A stretch of DNA of 64,000 nt, taken from the NCBI RefSeq assembly GCF_024721155.1, contig NZ_JAHVAP010000008.1, positions 124,001-188,000 of the forward strand. Direction: 5' to 3'. Shown here one piece after another: positions 25,337-34,359 of the stretch. The notes beneath the pieces were generated by a model. That model searched no databases and was not told the DNA's origin. It saw nothing but the letters and a program-made list of their open reading frames with translations. Positions within the stretch are counted from its first letter, which is position 1, and the number at the start of each line of letters is the position of its first letter. Made by a program: the position numbers and the translations under genes. Source of the stretch: Mucilaginibacter phenanthrenivorans. Its GTDB lineage: Bacteria > Bacteroidota > Bacteroidia > Sphingobacteriales > Sphingobacteriaceae.

Positions 25337-26533
25337 ATGTTCAAGCATTTATTTAAACTGATCTGGAATAAAAAGAAGCAAAACTTTTTATTAATGTCCG
25401 AGATGTTATTCTCGTTCCTGGTCTTATTTGCTGTGTTTACACTGCTGGTATACTATTACAATAACTATAAAAAGCCGATGGGCTTTGAATATAAAAATGT
25501 GTGGGTGGTAAACTATAATAACGCTTATAAAGCGACCAATACCGATTCGCTTACCCAATTTTACGAAACCCTGCGGCAAAATTTAAAAGCCTTGCCAGAT
25601 GTTAAAGAAATAAGTTTTTGCAGTGATAACGTGCCTTTCTCCCAAAATACATGGCAGGGTTCTGTAAATTATAAAGGAAACCCGGTGGGCGGCGTAAACC
25701 AATATACGGTGGAAGACAGCTATAAAAATACCATGACCGCTGAACTCCTGGAGGGAAGATGGTTTAACAAAGGAGATGTAGCTGCAAAAAACAGGCCCAT
25801 TATAATTAGTTCTGATTTAAAAGAAAAACTTTTTGGAAATGAACGGGCCGTGGGGAAATTGGTTGGCGATGGCGACCAGCCCGGCCACGATAAAAATGCT
25901 ATGAAAATAATTGGTGTGATCCAGGGAGTTAAAGCAAAAGGAGATTATGCACCGGCCGGTTATGCTGTTTATCATCGTACCGATACCGGCTCTTTCCATT
26001 CGCTTGGAAAAATTATGGTACAGGTTACCCCGGGTGCTACCGCTGCTTTTGAGGCCCGGCTATACAAAACACTGGCCAACTATATGAAAGACTCGAACGT
26101 TGAAATTGAACATTTAACCAGTAAACGTAAGGACATCAATTATTTTACCCTGGTGCCAATGATTGTATTATTAATTGTAGGCGGCTTTTTAGTTATAAAT
26201 GTAGCGTTGGGGCTGTTTGGTGTACTGTGGTATAATATTAACAAAAGACGTGGCGAAATTGGCTTGCGCAGGGCAGTAGGGGCCACTGGTAATTCTGTTT
26301 CATCGCAATTGATAACTGAATCAATGATCCTGGCAACGCTTTCCTTAATTTTAGGGACGTTTTTTGCCATCCAGTTCCCTTTATTAAATGTATTTGACCT
26401 GCCGGCAAGCATCTACATTGTAGCCATTTTTTGTTCTATCGGGTTTATTTATGTGCTGGTGTTTTTATGCTCGCTGTATCCGGGAAAACAGGCCGCTGCG
26501 ATTTACCCGGCTGTGGCATTGCATGAAGAATAA
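25337..26533 (+). CDS. Second MacB/FtsX-type ABC permease
   Basis: A 398-residue permease with the same layout as its neighbour: one N-terminal helix, a periplasmic domain and three C-terminal helices, with RRGEIGLRRAVGATGNSV as the coupling segment. The frame opens at a TTG at 25310, but the ATG at 25337 gives the usual N-terminus (MFKHLFKLIWNKKKQN), so I use it. It follows the first permease by 30 bases. Two unlike permeases with one ATPase is a common arrangement in this phylum. Confidence 0.88.
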   Translation: MFKHLFKLIWNKKKQNFLLMSEMLFSFLVLFAVFTLLVYYYNNYKKPMGFEYKNVWVVNYNNAYKATNTDSLTQFYETLRQNLKALPDVKEISFCSDNVPFSQNTWQGSVNYKGNPVGGVNQYTVEDSYKNTMTAELLEGRWFNKGDVAAKNRPIIISSDLKEKLFGNERAVGKLVGDGDQPGHDKNAMKIIGVIQGVKAKGDYAPAGYAVYHRTDTGSFHSLGKIMVQVTPGATAAFEARLYKTLANYMKDSNVEIEHLTSKRKDINYFTLVPMIVLLIVGGFLVINVALGLFGVLWYNINKRRGEIGLRRAVGATGNSVSSQLITESMILATLSLILGTFFAIQFPLLNVFDLPASIYIVAIFCSIGFIYVLVFLCSLYPGKQAAAIYPAVALHEE

Positions 26534-26665
26534 CCTGGATTTAGCAGATTTTAAGGATTTTTATGGATGATAATTTTAAGATTGACATCCGTATAAATTC
26601 TTTTAATCAATTTAATCACGGTTTCGGCATCCAAATAAATCCGTGAAATCTGATAAATCCGGGTT
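26532..26665. repeat. Intergenic palindrome, 'aaatctgataaatccg' family
   Basis: The arm at 26532-26569 is the imperfect reverse complement of 26628-26665, and the middle contains similar words. The left arm overlaps the permease stop codon. It sits between the pump genes and the regulator genes, where it could lower expression of the downstream pair. Confidence 0.7.
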
Positions 26666-26680
26666 ATACTTGTATAAAAT

Positions 26681-28054
26681 ATGGTACTAATTATTGATGA
26701 TGATATTGCCGTCAGAACATCGCTGCTTTTGTTGTTGAAAAACGAAGGTTATGATGTAATGGACAGTTCTGAACCTGCCGATGCAATTAAAAAAATAAAA
26801 AAACATGAGCCGGAGCTGATCATCCTCGACCTTAATTTTTCAAACGATACCTCGGGCAAAGAAGGGATGCATTTGTTGGGTAAGATCAAACAAATTGACG
26901 CCACTTTACCAATTATCCTGATAACAGGCTGGGCAAGCATTGAACTTGCTGTGCAGGGAATGAAGCTTGGCGCCAATGATTTCATCAATAAACCATGGAG
27001 TAATGATCATTTGCTGCAATCAGTTAAAACATTGCTCGACCTAAAGGAAAAAAAGACGGAGCATCACACACGCAAACAGCTCGATAAAACTTACGATTTT
27101 CAGCATATAATTGGGGAAGATCCTAAAATGTTGAACATATTGGAAACCATAGGCCGTGTTGCCGGAACCGATGCCTCGATATTGATAATGGGTGAGAGCG
27201 GTACGGGTAAGGAACTGATTGCCGAGGCGGTACACCAGAATAGCCTGCGAAGAAGCAAGCCGTTTGTAAAAGTAAACCTCGGCGGCATTTCCACTTCCCT
27301 ATTTGAAAGCGAGATGTTCGGCCATGTGCGGGGGGCTTTTACAGATGCACGTTTTGATCGCACCGGCCGCTTTGAACTGGCTAATAAGGGAACGATCTTC
27401 CTTGATGAGATTGGCGATCTTGATGCCGGCAGCCAGGTGAAGCTGTTACGCGTGTTACAGGACAGGACTTATGAAGTGCTTGGCAGCAGCAAGACGAAAT
27501 CGGTGGATGTGCGGGTTGTTTGTGCTACCAATAAAAATCTTGGTGAAATGGTAAGCAAAACCACATTTAGGGAGGATTTGCTGTACCGGATCAACCTCAT
27601 CACCATTTACCTGCCCGCCCTGCGCAACAGGCCCAAGGATATTCCCTTGCTGGTGAATTATTTTATCAATAACTTAAAGGAAATTTACGGTCGTCCTTCA
27701 TTGTCGGTAGCGGGCAGCGCTATGAAGTGGCTGCAGCAACTGCCCTTGCCCGGCAACATCAGGCAGCTGAAAAACATAGTGGAACGAACTATCCTGGTTA
27801 GCAAAAATGATGAGCTGGATATTGATGACTTTCGATCGCAACTGGAATTATCGCCGGTAAAAAAGGGAGACATACAATTGCCCGGCATCGGGACTTTGAC
27901 ATTGGAGGAAGTGGAAGTTGAAATGATAAAGCGCGCGATGGATCACCATAAAAACAAGATCGCCAAGGCTGCTGCCTCTTTGGGGCTTACCCGGAGTGCC
28001 TTATACCGGCGGCTCGATAAATACCAAATTCCTTACGATGAAGCTGAGGACTAA
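26681..28054 (+). CDS. Sigma-54-dependent NtrC-type response regulator
   Basis: A 457-residue regulator. The receiver domain has the acidic pocket Asp6/Asp7, phosphoacceptor Asp50, Thr82 and Lys104. The AAA+ domain has Walker A GESGTGKE (171-178), a GAFTDA loop (218-223) in place of the canonical GAFTGA, and Walker B TIFLDEIGD. A Fis-type helix-turn-helix ends the protein (about 422-446, TRSALYRRLD). It should activate sigma-54 promoters when phosphorylated, most likely the one at 20436 that drives its own operon. The next gene, its histidine kinase, overlaps it by 17 bases. Confidence 0.93.
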   Translation: MVLIIDDDIAVRTSLLLLLKNEGYDVMDSSEPADAIKKIKKHEPELIILDLNFSNDTSGKEGMHLLGKIKQIDATLPIILITGWASIELAVQGMKLGANDFINKPWSNDHLLQSVKTLLDLKEKKTEHHTRKQLDKTYDFQHIIGEDPKMLNILETIGRVAGTDASILIMGESGTGKELIAEAVHQNSLRRSKPFVKVNLGGISTSLFESEMFGHVRGAFTDARFDRTGRFELANKGTIFLDEIGDLDAGSQVKLLRVLQDRTYEVLGSSKTKSVDVRVVCATNKNLGEMVSKTTFREDLLYRINLITIYLPALRNRPKDIPLLVNYFINNLKEIYGRPSLSVAGSAMKWLQQLPLPGNIRQLKNIVERTILVSKNDELDIDDFRSQLELSPVKKGDIQLPGIGTLTLEEVEVEMIKRAMDHHKNKIAKAAASLGLTRSALYRRLDKYQIPYDEAED

Positions 28055-29339
28055 GTACATCCTGTTTGTTGTGATCATTCACATGGTGGCCCTGGTGGTT
28101 ACCTGGTTTATTTTCAATGACAGCAGGGTTTGGTTTATTGTGTCGGAAGTATTTGTGCTTATCTCAATTATCATTGCCATCCAGTTATACCAGCAGCTTA
28201 TCCAGCCCCTGAAAACCCTGATGCAGGGGGTAGAAGCAATAAAGGATAGAGATTTTAACGTAAAATTCTTATCCACCGGTAAACACGAGATTGATCAGCT
28301 GACGGATGTTTATAACCAGATGATGGACGAGTTGCGTACCGAACGCACCCGGCAGGAGCAGCAGCACTTTTTTTTGGAGAAGCTGATCTTTACCTCTCCA
28401 ACGGGAATTATTATTTTAGATTTTGACGATAATGTGCAACAGGTCAATCCAAAGGCTTTACAAATATTAGAGATGGAGGCAAGGCATGTGCTGAACCACC
28501 CGATAGACGATCTCGGACATCCACTATTTGACCAGATAAAGTTGCTGAAATCGGGAGAAACCGTAGTTGTAAAACCTGACGGCATAAATACCTATAAGCT
28601 GCAAAAATCGCACTTTATAGACCGTGGATTTTCAAGGCATTTTATTATGATTGAGGACCTGACCGCGGAGATAGTCGCTGCAGAAAAGAACGTGTATGGC
28701 AAAGTTATCCGGATGATGGCGCATGAGGTAAATAATACAGTTGGTCCCGTTAACTCTATTATGCAATCGGCATTAAAAACCGATAAACTTTGGGAAAACG
28801 AACGGTTCGATACACTAAAGGATGCCTTACAGGTAGCAATCGACCGCAACCAAAACCTCAATTACTTTATGCGGAATTTCGCCGAGCTGGTTAAACTACC
28901 TTCGGCAAATAAACAACTTATCGACCTGCATCAATTGGTAATCTCCGTTGCAAAACTGATGGGCATCAAAGCGCAGGAAAAGGAAATTGAATTTAAGTTT
29001 CAATTGGCTAGTGGTTCCTTTAAAATAATGGCCGATGAGCAGCAAATGGAGCAGGTACTGATCAATATTGTAAAAAACGCCATCGAGGCAATTGACTTCA
29101 AGGGTGAGATCACATTCACTACCATACCCGATAAAAAGAGCTTCATTATTTCTGATACCGGCCCAGGTATCAGCACTGAGCATGCTGCAAATTTGTTCTC
29201 CCCGTTCTTCAGCACCAAAAAGGACGGACAGGGGATAGGACTCACTTTAGTGCGTGAAATTCTCGTGAACCATGGTTTTGATTTCTCATTAAAAACAATA
29301 ACTGATAAGAAAACTAATTTTACCATATTGTTTACTTAG
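28038..29339 (+). CDS. Sensor histidine kinase partner of the sigma-54 regulator
   Basis: A 433-residue kinase from the ATG at 28038; an in-frame GTG at 27996 lies further inside the regulator gene and is less likely. Two membrane helices (about 8-26 and 32-50) flank almost no periplasmic loop, so the signal is probably sensed in the membrane or cytosol. A HAMP-like linker (51-103) and a PAS-like domain (about 110-210) follow. The phosphorylated His229 is in MMAHEVNNTVGP, then come the N box (NIVKNAIEAI), DTGPGI and GQGIGLTLVREI. The overlap with the regulator shows coupled synthesis. Confidence 0.92.
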   Translation: MKLRTKYILFVVIIHMVALVVTWFIFNDSRVWFIVSEVFVLISIIIAIQLYQQLIQPLKTLMQGVEAIKDRDFNVKFLSTGKHEIDQLTDVYNQMMDELRTERTRQEQQHFFLEKLIFTSPTGIIILDFDDNVQQVNPKALQILEMEARHVLNHPIDDLGHPLFDQIKLLKSGETVVVKPDGINTYKLQKSHFIDRGFSRHFIMIEDLTAEIVAAEKNVYGKVIRMMAHEVNNTVGPVNSIMQSALKTDKLWENERFDTLKDALQVAIDRNQNLNYFMRNFAELVKLPSANKQLIDLHQLVISVAKLMGIKAQEKEIEFKFQLASGSFKIMADEQQMEQVLINIVKNAIEAIDFKGEITFTTIPDKKSFIISDTGPGISTEHAANLFSPFFSTKKDGQGIGLTLVREILVNHGFDFSLKTITDKKTNFTILFT

Positions 29340-29422
29340 TATTTTATTTTCTGCAATACTTCCGTAATTGATAATTTGTTATTTATATTTAGTTGATTTT
29401 AAACCTAATCTTTTGATAAATT

Positions 29423-30199
29423 ATGGAAACTAAACCCTTTACTAAGTATGTAGCCGAGTTCATCGGTACATTTTGCCTGGTGCTTTTTGGATGTGGTTCA
29501 GCTGTTATTGCCGGAGCCAATGTTGATGGAGTTGCTCCCTGGGGAATTGGTCTTTTAGGCATCTCACTGGCATTTGGCATCAGCGTTGTTGTTATGGCGT
29601 ATGCTATCGGTCCTATCTCCGGCTGTCACATCAATCCTGCAATTTCTATCTCAATGCTGGCTGCAGGTAAGCTGAGCGCTAAGGATTGTATTGGCTATGT
29701 GATCTCGCAATGCATTGGTGCAATTTGCGCTTCGGGTGTATTGTACCTGATCTTATCCGGCAGGCCCGGTTTTTCGATGGGCGAATATGCCCTCGGATCA
29801 AACGGATGGGGCGAAACCTATCTCGGCAAGTATTCTATGCAATCTGCATTTATTGCCGAAACCGTGTTCACCTTTCTTTTCCTTATCGTTATTTACGGTA
29901 CCACTGCTAAAAGAGCAAACCCTGCAATGGCTGGTTTGGCCATTGGTTTATCATTAACATTGATCCACCTGGTGGTTATTCCTATCACCGGCACATCAGT
30001 AAATCCTGCCCGTAGCCTCGGCCCTGCATTGCTGTCAGGTGGTAAAGCGCTTAGCCAACTTTGGTTGTTTGTTGTGGCCCCCATACTTGGCGGACTGTTG
30101 GCAGCCGGGTTCTGGAAGGGTGTTATGGAACAAAAAGAAACCATTATCAGCAAAACTGTTGAGGTTCACGAAGACATCTCTATCAACAGGGTGAAATAG
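29423..30199 (+). CDS. Aquaporin (AqpZ-like MIP channel)
   Basis: A 258-residue channel with six membrane helices and both NPA loops: HINPAIS (first half) and SVNPARS (second half). The Arg after the second NPA is the selectivity-filter arginine. Length and motifs fit water-selective aquaporin Z rather than the longer glycerol facilitators. It is flanked by a modest gap upstream and a REP-like palindrome downstream, so it is probably a single-gene unit. An extra C-terminal tail of about 20 charged residues is present. Confidence 0.9.
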   Translation: METKPFTKYVAEFIGTFCLVLFGCGSAVIAGANVDGVAPWGIGLLGISLAFGISVVVMAYAIGPISGCHINPAISISMLAAGKLSAKDCIGYVISQCIGAICASGVLYLILSGRPGFSMGEYALGSNGWGETYLGKYSMQSAFIAETVFTFLFLIVIYGTTAKRANPAMAGLAIGLSLTLIHLVVIPITGTSVNPARSLGPALLSGGKALSQLWLFVVAPILGGLLAAGFWKGVMEQKETIISKTVEVHEDISINRVK

Positions 30200-30211
30200 C
30201 TCTTCCCCGTA

Positions 30212-30309
30212 ATTGTCATTGCGAGCGATAGCGCGGCAATCTCGTAACTGTGCAGATCGAATATGCATGTCGACGAGGTTGCTTCGTCGTTCCTCCTCGC
30301 AATGACAAT
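30212..30309. repeat. REP-like palindrome with GTCATTGCGAG ends
   Basis: The left arm (30212-30245) opens with ATTGTCATTGCGAG and the right arm (30273-30309) closes with CTCGCAATGACAAT, giving a GC-rich imperfect stem. Elements with GTCATTGCGAG ends are widespread in bacterial genomes of several phyla. It lies between the aquaporin and the ABC exporter. Confidence 0.7.
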
Positions 30310-30408
30310 TTTTATTAATAATCTTCTCCTGGCAACCAAATTCAAAATCGCTTCGTACTGTGCATAAAGGTGTTATAACCTAATAATCCACATTACATCC
30401 TTAAGCAC

Positions 30409-32073
30409 TTGAAGCAGATTTTACAAGGTATTTCAGCTATTTTAAATACCAGGGAAAAGATAAAGCTGTACCAGCTCATCATCTTCGATCTTGTTATTGG
30501 CATGCTTGATATTGCCTTTTTAGGTGCGTTGCTTTTCGTGCTGAACCTGTATACAAAAAATACTGCGCCTGCTAATATTTCATTCCTGCCCCAGGCGTTG
30601 ATGAACTCCGGTTCGTTAACACTGATTGTTGTTTTCTTTGTCCTCTTTAGTGTTAAGAACTTATTTGGCTATATCGGGCTGAAATCACAGCACCATTTTT
30701 TTTATAACGTTGCTTCCCGGCTCTCAAAGCGTAATATATTAAATTACCTATCGGATGATTATGGCCGTTTCGTAAGCATCGATTCGTCTGTACAGATCAG
30801 GCGCATCAGTCAGCAGCCGATTGAGTTTAGTCATTATATCCTGACCAATGTTCAACAGATCGTTTCGCAGGTCATTTTGATATTTTTTACTGTTTGTGCA
30901 ATTCTTTTTTATCACCCCACACTTTTCCTGTTGTTGTTTATTCTTTTACTGCCGCCGGTTGTGCTGTTGGGCTGGTATCTGCGTAAAAAGCTAAAGGATG
31001 TACGCGCCCATATTAAGACAACCAGCGAGAAAACACTGCAGCATTTGCATGAGTCGTTGGCAGGCTATGTGGAGAGTAATATTTACGATAAGGACGATTT
31101 TTTTACCAACAGGTATTCCGGTTACCAGGATCAGCTTAATGAAAATATAGCCACCCAGCAAACCTTGCAAAGCCTGCCATCGCGACTAGTTGAGATCTTT
31201 GCTGTGCTTGGTTTTTTGATCCTGGTTGTCATTAATAAATTATCTGCCGATGCACCGGCTATAAATATGCTTACTGTAGGAGTGTTTATGGCGGCTGCCT
31301 ACAAGATTATTCCCGGTATTGTTAAAATACTGAACAGCACCGGACAGATGAAAACCTACCAGTTTACCTTAACTGATCTTTTGCCTGCTGCTAAACAAGA
31401 AACAGTAAGTAATACACCTCCGGAGAGTATTAAATCAATCGGCTTCGAAAATATTAGCTTCAAATACAAGGAACATGAAATAATCAATAACCTCAGTTTT
31501 AAATTAGTTCCCGGTGATTTGGTGGGCATTTCGGGTAATTCCGGTATGGGGAAAACAACCATCATTAATCTTTTACTTGGATTTATAACGTCGGGGAACG
31601 GGCACATCTGCATAAACAATAAACCGGCAGGTCCGGCACAACTAACATCCTATCGCCAGCGAATATCGTACGTTAAGCAACAGCCGTTTTTTATTAATGA
31701 TTCTATTGTTAAAAATATCACGTTGAGCGAGGATGGGTTTGATAATGATAAGTTGAACGAGGTAATCGCTGTTTGTGGCATCGATAAATTATTAGAGAAA
31801 TATCCGGAGGGCTTGGAAAAGGTCATCAACGAGAATGGTAAGAATATTAGTGGTGGCCAGCGGCAGCGGATCATGCTTGCCCGGGCGCTTTACCATGATT
31901 TTGACCTGCTGATACTGGATGAGCCATTCAGCGAAATGGATGGTGCTTCGGAAAGGGAAATTCTTAAGCAAATGCAATTGTTGACAAGACAGGGTAAAAT
32001 GATCCTCTTTATCACCCATAACAAGGCAAGCCTTGAATTTTGTAATAAAATTATAACACTTGATGAAGCATAA
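30409..32073 (+). CDS. ABC exporter with fused membrane and ATPase domains
   Basis: A 554-residue half-transporter from a TTG start; no ATG lies near it. About six helices fill residues 20-310. The ATPase domain has Walker A GNSGMGKTT (376-384), the signature ISGGQRQR, Walker B LLILDEP and the H-loop ITHN. It is of the MsbA/PglK type, which flips lipid-linked sugars or lipids. The following glycosyltransferase overlaps it by 11 bases, which links it to glycan export or assembly. The substrate is not determinable. Confidence 0.88.
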   Translation: MKQILQGISAILNTREKIKLYQLIIFDLVIGMLDIAFLGALLFVLNLYTKNTAPANISFLPQALMNSGSLTLIVVFFVLFSVKNLFGYIGLKSQHHFFYNVASRLSKRNILNYLSDDYGRFVSIDSSVQIRRISQQPIEFSHYILTNVQQIVSQVILIFFTVCAILFYHPTLFLLLFILLLPPVVLLGWYLRKKLKDVRAHIKTTSEKTLQHLHESLAGYVESNIYDKDDFFTNRYSGYQDQLNENIATQQTLQSLPSRLVEIFAVLGFLILVVINKLSADAPAINMLTVGVFMAAAYKIIPGIVKILNSTGQMKTYQFTLTDLLPAAKQETVSNTPPESIKSIGFENISFKYKEHEIINNLSFKLVPGDLVGISGNSGMGKTTIINLLLGFITSGNGHICINNKPAGPAQLTSYRQRISYVKQQPFFINDSIVKNITLSEDGFDNDKLNEVIAVCGIDKLLEKYPEGLEKVINENGKNISGGQRQRIMLARALYHDFDLLILDEPFSEMDGASEREILKQMQLLTRQGKMILFITHNKASLEFCNKIITLDEA

Positions 32074-33124
32074 ACGGCAAACACTGGTGATTCTCAGTCC
32101 CGGCTTTCCGAAGGATAAGGCGGATACTGCCTGTTTGCCCCCGCAGCAGATCTTCGTTAAGGCGTTAAGGGAAGTTTGCCCCGGACTGAACATCATCGTT
32201 TTAACCTTTCAATATCCATTTTTTGCTGCCGAATACGACTGGCACGGTGTAAAGGTAATTTCAATAGGAGGTAAGGATAAGGGACGAATCTTCAGGATGA
32301 TAACCTGGCTAAAGGCCTGGCTGATATTGAAGCGGTTGAATAAGGAGTATCGACTGATAGGTCTACTGAGCTTTTGGCTGGGTGAATGTGCCTTTGTAGG
32401 CAGCAGGTTTGCGAAACAAAATAAATTACCTCATTACAGCTGGCTGCTGGGCCAGGATGCCAAAAAAGGCAATAAATACTTCAAATGGATTAAACCTAAG
32501 GGCGAGCAGCTGATTGCACTTTCAGATTTCCTGGTACGGGAGGTTAAGAGAAATTATAAGGTTACACCGTTACATGTAATTCCAGTCGGGATTGATACAT
32601 CATTATTTGATATGGCACATCATAGAAGGGAGATAGATATTTTGGGTGCAGGCTCCCTTATTCCCTTAAAACAATTTGATGTATTTATTGAAGCGGTAAG
32701 TTATTTAAAGGAATTTATGCCGGATATAAAGGCAGTAATTTGCGGCAACGGACCTGATATGAACAGGTTAGAACTGTTGGCCCGGACTAAAGGCGTGAGT
32801 GAAAGTATTGTATTCAAAGGAGAACTGCCACATAAGGAAGTATTACGATTAATGCAGCGATCGAAAATATTTTTGCACCCGTCAAGTTATGAGGGCTTTG
32901 GCGCAGTTTTATCCGAAGCATTGTATAGCGGTGCCCAGGTAGTGTCGTTCTGCAAGCCGATGGACAAGGATTACCGGCACCACCATGTGGTGAATAATGC
33001 TAATGAAATGAATTTGAAGCTGATAGCGCTTTTGAAAAGTAAAAAGTTGGATCACGATCCAGTATTGATGTGTCCCATACAACAGATAGCTAAAAATATG
33101 ATCAGTTTGTTTGTGGATTCATAG
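32063..33124 (+). CDS. GT4-type glycosyltransferase
   Basis: A 353-residue GT-B glycosyltransferase from the ATG at 32063, one codon after an in-frame TTG. The C-terminal nucleotide-sugar site EGFGAVLSE (E-x7-E) is visible, preceded by HPSSY, with VIPVGIDTSLF in the hinge. It overlaps the ABC exporter by 11 bases, so the two are co-translated. Donor and acceptor sugars are unknown. The gene ends at the convergent boundary with the reverse-strand operon. Confidence 0.88.
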   Translation: MKHKRQTLVILSPGFPKDKADTACLPPQQIFVKALREVCPGLNIIVLTFQYPFFAAEYDWHGVKVISIGGKDKGRIFRMITWLKAWLILKRLNKEYRLIGLLSFWLGECAFVGSRFAKQNKLPHYSWLLGQDAKKGNKYFKWIKPKGEQLIALSDFLVREVKRNYKVTPLHVIPVGIDTSLFDMAHHRREIDILGAGSLIPLKQFDVFIEAVSYLKEFMPDIKAVICGNGPDMNRLELLARTKGVSESIVFKGELPHKEVLRLMQRSKIFLHPSSYEGFGAVLSEALYSGAQVVSFCKPMDKDYRHHHVVNNANEMNLKLIALLKSKKLDHDPVLMCPIQQIAKNMISLFVDS

Positions 33125-33150
33125 AGGTTAACCATGAGTTTTCTGGCAAT

Positions 33151-33231
33151 GTGCCTGTGAGGACACGGGCACAGGGAATCTCCCACGTAATCAGATCCCC
33201 AATCTCCCCTTGTGCTGTGTCCTCACAGCAC
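33151..33231. terminator. GC-rich palindrome between convergent genes
   Basis: The arm at 33151-33177 (with TGAGGACAC) pairs with 33205-33231 (with GTGTCCTCA). It lies in the 120-base gap between two genes that run towards each other, where it could end transcription from both sides. It may also be a mobile-type repeat. Confidence 0.55.
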
Positions 33232-33244
33232 CCCCGCACAAAGG

Positions 33245-34348
33245 TCACGAAATGATACGCCGCCCAATTTCATCGATTTGCTTCGCTATTGCCTCAAAGG
33301 AAAGTTTTTCCTTAAAGTATTTTAAACAGAGCTCTTGTTTTTGCTTAATATCCAGAATTTTAAGTTTTAGCAATGTTTCCAATAGAGCAGCTTCATCGCC
33401 AACTTTATAAAGCAATCCGCAATTGCCATTATCAGTTATCATCCGGAACGAAAATATATCAGTAACAATTGGGACGCATCCACACGACATGGCCTCGCAA
33501 ACCGCTGTGCCGCTACCCTCATAGTGTGAACCGGAGATCAGGAAATCGGCGCTGTTATACCAATAAAGCAAATCGTCATGTGGCACTTTGCCGACCATGA
33601 TAATTGATTTACCATTCGGATCGTTTTCGAGCAGTGAATTTATTTCGGGCAATAATTCGTCGGTATGATAGATCATATATAGACTTGCGTCCGGATTTGT
33701 CTTTAAGTACTTCAAAAATGCCCGGACTACGTTTAGGGGATCCTTGTTATCATTTAATCTGCCAACCCAAAGGAAGTAGGGATTGCCGGTAACCCTGGTT
33801 TTCTGCTTTGCCGATGCTTTATCAACAGGGGAAAAGTTTGACGAAACCTCCATTACCTCATGAAGTTTTTTAGCCGAAGATATATTACCCTTGGTCACCC
33901 ATTCCAGTCCCATATCCATCGAAGCAAATAAGTAGGCGTCCACATATCTATCGGCCCACCTTTGCCTATATTTTTTCATGCCGGGCAGCGGCTTTTCTGC
34001 GTGGTGATGGGCGATGATCTTTGTTTTTTTTGGTAAGATGGAGTGAAGATGGATCAACTGGATAGGATTGTGCAGTCCTTGTATGATCACAACGTCCGGG
34101 TTTAAGCTTTTTATATACCTGTTTATCCTGAACGGAAAATGCGTTTTGTCCCTGTTTAAGTTTACAAAATGATAGTCGACGTCGTTATGCGAGGCAATTC
34201 CCTCGTAATTGATCTGTTTAATGCTGATCACTTTGTTCTCCTTAGCTAAACATTCGAAAATGCCTGCATAGCCTGCTGTTCTTTTAAACCAGCTTTCAGG
34301 CGTGTTAAAATCGGGGGAGTAACTATAGCTTATGGATACGTACAACAT
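33245..34348 (-). CDS. GT4-type glycosyltransferase
   Basis: A 367-residue GT-B glycosyltransferase. The C-terminal motif EGSGTAVCE (E-x7-E) follows SGSHY, and the hinge region reads FLWVGRLNDNKDP. The N-terminus suggests a membrane-associated cytosolic enzyme. It is the last gene of a six-gene reverse operon (38383-39123 down to here) that otherwise encodes modification enzymes. The sugar it transfers is unknown. Confidence 0.88.
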   Translation of the reverse strand: MLYVSISYSYSPDFNTPESWFKRTAGYAGIFECLAKENKVISIKQINYEGIASHNDVDYHFVNLNRDKTHFPFRINRYIKSLNPDVVIIQGLHNPIQLIHLHSILPKKTKIIAHHHAEKPLPGMKKYRQRWADRYVDAYLFASMDMGLEWVTKGNISSAKKLHEVMEVSSNFSPVDKASAKQKTRVTGNPYFLWVGRLNDNKDPLNVVRAFLKYLKTNPDASLYMIYHTDELLPEINSLLENDPNGKSIIMVGKVPHDDLLYWYNSADFLISGSHYEGSGTAVCEAMSCGCVPIVTDIFSFRMITDNGNCGLLYKVGDEAALLETLLKLKILDIKQKQELCLKYFKEKLSFEAIAKQIDEIGRRIIS

Positions 34349-34359
34349 GAATGCCTGTA

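Noticed and set aside
30212-30309. Possible insertion sequence or tRNA-linked attachment site
   Set aside because: The palindrome is too short for an IS, there is no transposase frame and no tRNA cloverleaf.
30331-30337. GGCAACC upstream of the ABC exporter as a fourth copy of the shared motif
   Set aside because: Only the 7-base core is present, which is expected several times by chance in this length, and the gap is not divergent.
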